Shown here: one piece after another, positions 57,610 through 64,000 of the stretch
How positions within the stretch are numbered: position 1 is the stretch's first letter
How the letters are laid out: each line of letters opens with the position of its first letter
Source: Molossus alvarezi
Taxonomy: Eukaryota; Chordata; Mammalia; Chiroptera; Molossidae
Direction of reading: 5' to 3'
Assembly: GCA_037176705.1 (NCBI GenBank)
Contig: CM073887.1
Coordinates: 26,849,501-26,913,500, forward strand
Length of the DNA stretch: 64,000 nucleotides
Position numbers and translations under genes: made by a program
The notes under the pieces: model-generated
Seen by the model: the letters and a program-made list of their open reading frames with translations, nothing else
Told to the model about the DNA's origin: nothing
Database searches by the model: none

Positions 57610-60600
57610 GTTATAAAAGTAATGATGAGGATTTCAGGACTATCTCACTAAATAAACCTAGTATTTAAGAAGATGGGAAAATTCTAGCATGGCAAGATCA
57701 TGACCTTTGTCCTTGCTCTAAAGAAAGTGTTTACTAAATAAATTATTACTGAAAGAAAATCCAGAGGAAACTATTACCCCTTCTTGAGAATTCCTTTCAA
57801 GTACTCTTCAAATTCTGTGGCAGCATTTATTAGCATGTGAATGATGAACAAATTAAAATGATATTTATTTGTTTGTTAAAACGAATCCAAAAGAAGCTCT
57901 CCTTGGAAGTTTGGTGGGAATTAGCCCATACTGAATTCCAAGAGAGCTTTAAAACACAAACTTGAAGATCTGGAAAAGAACTTTATAAATCAGGCTTGAA
58001 TTCACTTGAGTCTTTCAGATAACTATTCTCATTTAGAGTTTTCAATATGTTAAGCACTTTCACACACCCACTGATGACTTTAAACAAAACGCTTTAGAAG
58101 GGATCGAAAATGAAGAATTACTTTGGTTATGTTAACCTAGATAAGTCAGCCCAGACAAAGCTCATTACACAGTGACCGAATTGTACCACACTGGGACCCA
58201 CCTATAGCACCCTGCCTGAAAAGAAAGGTCACAAGAAACACACAAAAAATATGAGCATTATCCTTCCAGGAGTGGTTCTGCTTATGTGTTAAAATGTCTT
58301 CCTCCGTGTGATACAGGTGGAATGTCCGGTTTGTCCTTCAGAGAGTGCATTTCTCTAACAGTTCAGAGTCATTATTGTGTAGAGAATGGTCAAAATATGA
58401 AAACGCGTGTGTGCCTGCCATGCTATTTGCCTCCAAATAATATATGCTTTTGATTACTATTTGTATTTCCAGTTTCTAGCAGCAATAGACTTGTTACCTT
58501 AAAATGTTAAATCCCCATGCATTGTAGTGAACAGCATTTTTATTTATTTCTAGACCTTCAATTTAATGATGATTTATTGTTAGCAATTTTGAGTTTCTTC
58601 ACAAATTCAAAAATCAAGTAAATTTTTCCTAACTTTCTCCCTCTCTCTCTTCCAGAGCTCTCGGACTCTTCATTTGTTTGGTTTGGTTTTGGTTTTAGTT
58701 TTGTTTCTTTCTTACTATGAAGTCTTCCCCTCTTTACTTTCCCAATCACCTTGAGACTCAATCAAAAACCTTAAACTTTTGGAAGTGCAACTTAGCAAGA
58801 GTTATGTTTACCTGTTTCAGTGCTGAAAACACAATGCCAAAGATTTCAGCTTAACTCTGCCTTTAATCAAGCTAATCAAGTCACAGATTTACTCCTCCAA
58901 ATTCACAGCTTGCACGTCAACTACACAAATATGGGTTGGGGGAGGAAACTGGAACACTCTGGGTACTGCATGATCCTCCCTGTCCCTCTGTCACCCCTTT
59001 TACCAAGAAAATTTTCTTAAGCTCTTAGATAAATGATCAGACTTTTAAAATCCTTCTTTCTTAACAGTAACTTTCAGTATTTATTAGTGCTTCTCAATTC
59101 TTTTTAACCTATACACCTAATTTTTTACATTCTATCATTTTATTACAAAATTATAGTGTTTCCCCAAGGTATAAAATTATAATACTGAATTCTTTCCCAC
59201 TCACATAAACCTAGAGAGTGTCATCCATCCCTGAGTGAGGAGCGATGGGGACAGAGGTTGATTCTTGACTCTCCGACATGGTCCTCTTTGAATCACTGGT
59301 CCAGCTATACTGCTCCTTGGAATTTGTTAGCAAATCTGCCAAAATTTAACAACAACAACAACAAAGTTCTAAAGAGAAAGTTGTTCTTGTTGTAGATATT
59401 CCAAATTGCATTAAACTAAGAGTTAGGCTATAAATAGTGAATTAATTGGTGCCTGGGTAAAATGTCCTGGGTTCTATGAGGGTCTACAGTTGGTACTAGA
59501 ACCCTGAAGTAATCTCTTTAGGTTTTGCAAGTAATCAAAACGAGCAGCCCACAATAATCCTTGTGTTTCAAATCGTGCTACATGGAATTTAGAAAACTGA
59601 TTGGTTTTCTACTTTCAATTCCTTTTCCAAAATATCTGGATCTGCATTTCGGTTTTTATACTAAATTAGCTTATGCACATTCCTACAAAAATAATTTAGA
59701 TCCAGAAGTTAGTGATTGATGAATGGATAAGGTTGAACAACATTGGAACTATATGGTAAGCTTGTCTTCTGTTAGTACTTCTCTGACCTTGGGAACATTT
59801 TTTTTTTTTTTCATTTTTATAAGTTTTTATTTAGCCAATCTGGTGACATGCCAAGGGGCAAAATGTTAAATGCTCCTGACCTTGAGAACTTTAGTGTTTC
59901 TAAGCTAAGGGTTTGTTTGTTTTTTAACCTGTCTTGGCAAGACACTGAGATAGAATTTGTCTATGAATGTGAATCATTGAAAATATTAGTTTATATATGC
60001 TTTTCATCTATGGGACTGTATTTTTCCTTTTAGTTGTCAATATGAAATAAGTATCTCCGTAGCATCTTCCCCTTCTTCTTAAAAATGGTTTATTAATATC
60101 TCATTAACCCTATGCCCCCCTGTGGAGTAAGGCAATGCCCTCGCCCCCCTCCCCCAAACTGGGCTGACCAAATCTTCTAGAAATAAAGAAGTTTGTCTGA
60201 AGTAAACAGTGTAACAGTGATACAACTAGAAATAGAATTAAAAACAGCAGAGTCTAAAATTTTTCAATCGAGTTATAGAATATAAAATTTGACTTAATGT
60301 ACAGAGGTGAACAAACATAGGTTGACAGTTGTTTGTATGGAAAAGAATACAATAATTAATAAGTAATAAGAATAAACTCTATATTTCAGGTACTCACAAC
60401 TGTAAACTTACTTTTGCCAACCCCTGTACATAGTGCCAAGGAAGCTTGCTTAAGACAAATGTTTCTTTAGAGTATGCCCATTGGCATCATTACATGAAAA
60501 AAATAACTCCTACATAAGTATATTTGAAAATGTATAAGAAATATAAAGCATACATTTATTGCTTTCTATGTTAAAGGGATCTTTTCTAATAGTTGCTGGT

Positions 60601-61290
60601 GTTCAGCAACTTTCAGGTCAGGGAATAGAAAACGAAATCTACTTCTAAATCTATTCCACTCCCTCTGGAAAATAATACCCTCTCGAAATATATTTGATAG
60701 TTCAATTACTAATGCTTGTTTCTTTGCCAGAAATATGTTTCTGCCAATGGTGTGCAATATTTGGCTTTTCTGATACTATTTTTTGGCCTCTGACTGCAAA
60801 TATTTCCGTTTCCTTCATGGGAGTCAATGGTGTTTTACAATGATGCTTTTCCTGGCCTTGTAAGATATTATTTTCATATATATATATGTATATATTACCA
60901 TGGAATATGTGAAAATTCAAGAAATTTAAGATTCTGAATAATGAAGGTAACTTTTGAGTATAAGTGTAATATTTTGGTGGTAGAATGTTTTAAAGGGATG
61001 CTTGGATGCCATGTGAACTTTTTGAGGCTGTGTTATTGGGTATGGAATTATCTGACTCTACATGAATCCTGTTGTTTCTAGTGTACTAAATACCTCCTTA
61101 GACTTCCTCTAGGCAGTGAGCTTTTTTACATTTTTCTCTAGGACTGAGGGTGTTTTTAGGGGAGAAATGTCCTTGACATGGTTGCTCCTCCCATCTCTGT
61201 GCCAGACGGCTAACACATGCATCTCCATGCTGAGAGGAGGGGCATGTAGGGTCATAAACAACATTCTCATGTGATAGAAAAGTGCAAAGA
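57610..61290. other. Upstream AT-rich unique sequence, no gene seen
   Basis: About 3.7 kb without Ves copies. I recognise no coding similarity in the short open frames (58558-59020, 59848-60033, 60566-60920). Confidence 0.55.
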
Positions 61291-61299
61291 AGAAAATGA

Positions 61300-63300
61300 A
61301 AACATACCTAAAATCCCATCCCCAGAGAAAACATCTGACAGTGTGGTAATCATCCTTCAGACATTTTTCTATGCACACGTACACATTTGTAGACGAAAGC
61401 AATTTTACATAAATCAAATCTTACTGTACACGCTATTCTGAAACATGCTACTTTACAGTCCATTATTTGTCCCAGACATCTTTCCATTCCCTCAATACAG
61501 AGCTACTTTCTTGTTTTACAAGCTACAGTGTATTCTATTAAATCCATGCACTGCAATTTACTTATCTAGGCTGTTTCTGAATTTCTACTATTATAAACAA
61601 AGCCACAATGAGCATCCTTCAATTACATCTGTTCTCATTTATTCATTTATTTCTTTTGGATAAATTCCTATATATGGGGTTTGGGATCATTTTATGCATA
61701 TTGCCAAACTATCTTCTAGAAATATTGTACTAATTTACATTCCCACAAATAGGACATGAATGTATCCATTTCCTGACATATCTCCAACTCTGAATTTTAT
61801 TAACCTTTTTAATACTTGTCAATTAGCCCTGGCCGGTTTGGCTCAGTGGTCCGAGCGTTGGCCTGTGGTCCAGAGAGACTTGGGTTCGGTTTCTGCTAAG
61901 GGCATGTACCTCGGTTGCAGTTTGTCCCCAGCCCTGGTTGGGTCGTGCGGGTGGCAGCCACTTGATGTGTCCCTTTCACGTCGATGTTTCTCTCTCTCTC
62001 TCTTCCTCTCTCTCCTTCCCGCTCTGCCTGAATAAAAAATGGAAAAATGTCTTCGGGTGAGGATAAAAAATATATATATATATAATACTTGTCAATTAGA
62101 CCATAAAATGATATTTCATTGATATTTTATTTGGCTAGTCTTTGTTTTATATTAAGGTTAAACATCTATGCTTATTGATCATTTGAATTTCTTCCTTTTG
62201 TAAATTTTCTGTTTATATTCTTTTGCAATCTTTCATTAGTGTTTCCCACATGTATGTGTGTGGGTATGTATATTTTAATTTTTAGCCATTTATTATGAAT
62301 CATGTTGCAAAACATTTTTCTAATTTCTCATCTTTCTCCCTTCTTTACAGTGTGAGTTATGAGTTCATTTTTTTTTTTTTTTTGGTTAGTTGTTTGCAAC
62401 ACAAAAGTTTAAAAAGTCAAAGTTGTAAATCTTATCCTTTTGGGTTCCTGAATTATTGTGGCATAGTTTAAAAAGGCCTGCCATATCCCAAAGGGAAACA
62501 TATTTATCTATTCTTTTTCTTCCAGTACTTCCAACATTTCATCTGCCACACTCATATCTGTTATCCATCTACAAGGTATTTACATGTAAGAGTTGAAATC
62601 TTGATCTATTTTGTTTTTTTCCAGATGACTGACCTGTTGTCCCAAATCCTTACAGTATGAACTCTTTTGAAAACCATGTATTTGAAATGCTATCTTTATC
62701 CTGTAAATTAATATGCATGAATATTTCCAATATTAAAGTATTGTAGTTGGAGTTAGACCTCAATAAAGGTTGATCATATTTTTCACATAGTATTGCTTGC
62801 TTAAGTTTTCTTACATATTTTACACTTTTGTTACTATTGAAATTGATGTGTCTGTCAGTATGTTTTATAACTAGGTATTTCCTGTCTATAAGCCAACTAT
62901 TAATATTATATATGTAGTTTTAAATAATCTGCAAAAATGATACTTTTGCTTCCTCTATTCCAACTCTTATTTGACTCCTTGGCTTAATATATTAGCACCA
63001 CCTCTATTTTATTCTGGACTTTAATGAATTAAGGAAATATTCATCTAATTCTACTTTATTAAGTGTTTTCATTGGAAATGGATGTTAAATTTTATTAAAT
63101 GCATTTTTGGCATCAATCAAGATGATCATACATTTTCTCTCCTTTGACTTAATATGATGAATTATTTTAATAGCTTTTTTTAAACTATACACTACAATTG
63201 CATTTCTGGACTAAATCCCACTTGGTCATGGAGTAGTAGTCTCTTAATGTTCATTGGATTCTGTTTAAGACATACAAGATTATTTTTTGCATATATAATT
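61300..63300 (-). mobile_element. Long ancient L1 (ORF2 region), antisense
   Basis: Plus-strand text such as CATCTTTCCATTCCCTCAAT, GGATAAATTCCTATATATGG, ATTGCCAAACTATCTTCTAG, TCAATCAAGATGATCATACA and ACTAAATCCCACTTGGTCAT runs in the order expected for an inverted old L1 (3' end to the left). It is interrupted by the Ves SINE at 61827-62082 and is highly diverged. Confidence 0.7.
61827..62082 (+). mobile_element. Ves SINE, subtype A, young, within ancient L1
   Basis: TSD TAATACTTGTCAATTAG (61810-61826, 62083-62099), the longest in the window. Confidence 0.97.
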
Positions 63301-63340
63301 TAATAGTAAACAATGTATCTTAAAAGTTCCACCATTTTTT

Positions 63341-63554
63341 CCCCAATATTTTTCTTTATTGATTTTCGAGAGAGAGGAAGGGAGAGGGACAGAGATAGAA
63401 ACCTCAATGAAAAAGAACATCGATTGGCCACCTCCTACACACCCCCCAGTGGGGATCAAGCCCACAACCTGGATATGTGCCCTGACCAGGAATTGAACCA
63501 GTGACCTCTCGGTACATAGGATGACACTCAACCACTGAGCCACACTGGCTGGGC
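63341..63554 (-). mobile_element. Ves SINE, subtype B
   Basis: Inverted. TSD AGTTCCACCATTTTTT / AGTCCCACCATTTTTT. Confidence 0.95.
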
Positions 63555-63736
63555 AGTCCCACCATTTTTTAGTCCCACTTCAAGTAGTAATTTTGAAGTT
63601 AATTAATTTGAGATATTACATGGTTATAAAATGAAAACATGATCACATGTGGATTCACTTCTAGAGAGTGAAATAGTCTATATGAATTTGCTTAAATAAT
63701 AGTTTAATTACATTAAAATTTAAAACCATAAATATA

Positions 63737-63957
63737 GCCCTGGCCAGTTTGGTTCAGTGGTAAGAGCTCTGGCCCACAGACCACAGAGTCTCAGGTTCAG
63801 TCCCTGGTTGGGTCATGTAGGGAGCAACCAATAAACATGTCTCTCGTACATTGCTATTTCTCTCTCTCTCTCTCTCTCTCTTTATCCCCACCTCCCTGCC
63901 CCATCTAACAATCAATGGAAAAATATCCTCGGGTGAGGATTAAAAAAATAAATAAAC
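63737..63957 (+). mobile_element. Ves SINE, subtype A
   Basis: Head GCCCTGGCCAGTTTGGTTCA; part of the left half is deleted. Directly followed by another Ves. Confidence 0.93.
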
Positions 63958-63958
63958 A

Positions 63959-64000
63959 GCCCTGGCTGGTTTGGCTCAGCGGTTAGAGCATTAGCCTGTG
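63959..64000 (+). mobile_element. Ves SINE, subtype A, cut by the window end
   Basis: GCCCTGGCTGGTTTGGCTCA then box A sequence up to the last base of the window. It is in tandem with the previous copy. Confidence 0.9.

Noticed and set aside
1..64000. Helitron (HeliBat) copies, CRISPR arrays, bacterial operons
   Set aside because: No TC...CTRR-ended HeliBat sequence was recognised, and regular direct repeats are microsatellites only. The DNA is mammalian.

Overview
The window is nuclear DNA from a yangochiropteran (vesper-type) bat. The main evidence is 49 copies or pieces of tRNA-derived Ves SINEs on both strands, with a head like GGTTTGGCTCAGCGGTTAGA, an RNA polymerase III box B, a TC-rich middle and an A-rich tail. 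Many copies are flanked by perfect 8-17 bp target-site duplications (TSDs). The L1 3' ends are of the bat type (GGGGAAAAAAGGAGAAACAT), and there is a hAT element with an 8 bp TSD. I use my own subtype labels: A (GGTTTGGCTCAG head, tail GTCCTCGGGTGAGGAT), B (GGTGTGGCTCAGTGGTTGAG head, ending in AAAATCAATAAA) and C (like B, but with a 'tccatggactgagaggtc' left half).

Positions 1 to about 30,300 are the 5' part of KLHL2 (kelch-like 2, Mayven), transcribed on the minus strand. Exon 1 (30027-30052) lies in a CpG island at about 29830-30570. Exon 2 (17722-17847) and exon 3 (5981-6087, the start of the BTB domain) follow. All three have correct splice sites, and the reading frame passes through both joins. 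Introns 1 and 2 are 12.2 and 11.6 kb. Intron 3 runs off the left edge, so the rest of BTB, BACK and the kelch propeller lie outside. The introns hold Ves SINEs and older repeats (MIR, L2, L1 3' ends, hAT). About 8 kb of intron 1 (17205-25175) has no Ves copy.

Positions 30,600 to 64,000 are upstream of KLHL2, and I see no multi-exon gene there. Notable items are an intronless POP5 retrocopy with an intact frame (53467-53979, minus), a 1.75 kb retroposed insertion with a 16 bp TSD and poly(A) that joins an unidentified exon-like segment to an antisense L1 3' end (46855-48606), nested SINEs near 43 kb, a hexanucleotide satellite (49721-49970), Tigger/MER2 and MER5-type transposons, LTR remnants, and a long ancient antisense L1 (about 61300-63300).

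In human, KLHL2 lies on chromosome 4q32 with a largely gene-free interval on its upstream side, which fits this layout. The only gene with a clear product here besides the retrocopy is KLHL2, a substrate adaptor for CUL3 ubiquitin ligases. Repeat family names are from recognition of the sequence; no database search was possible.
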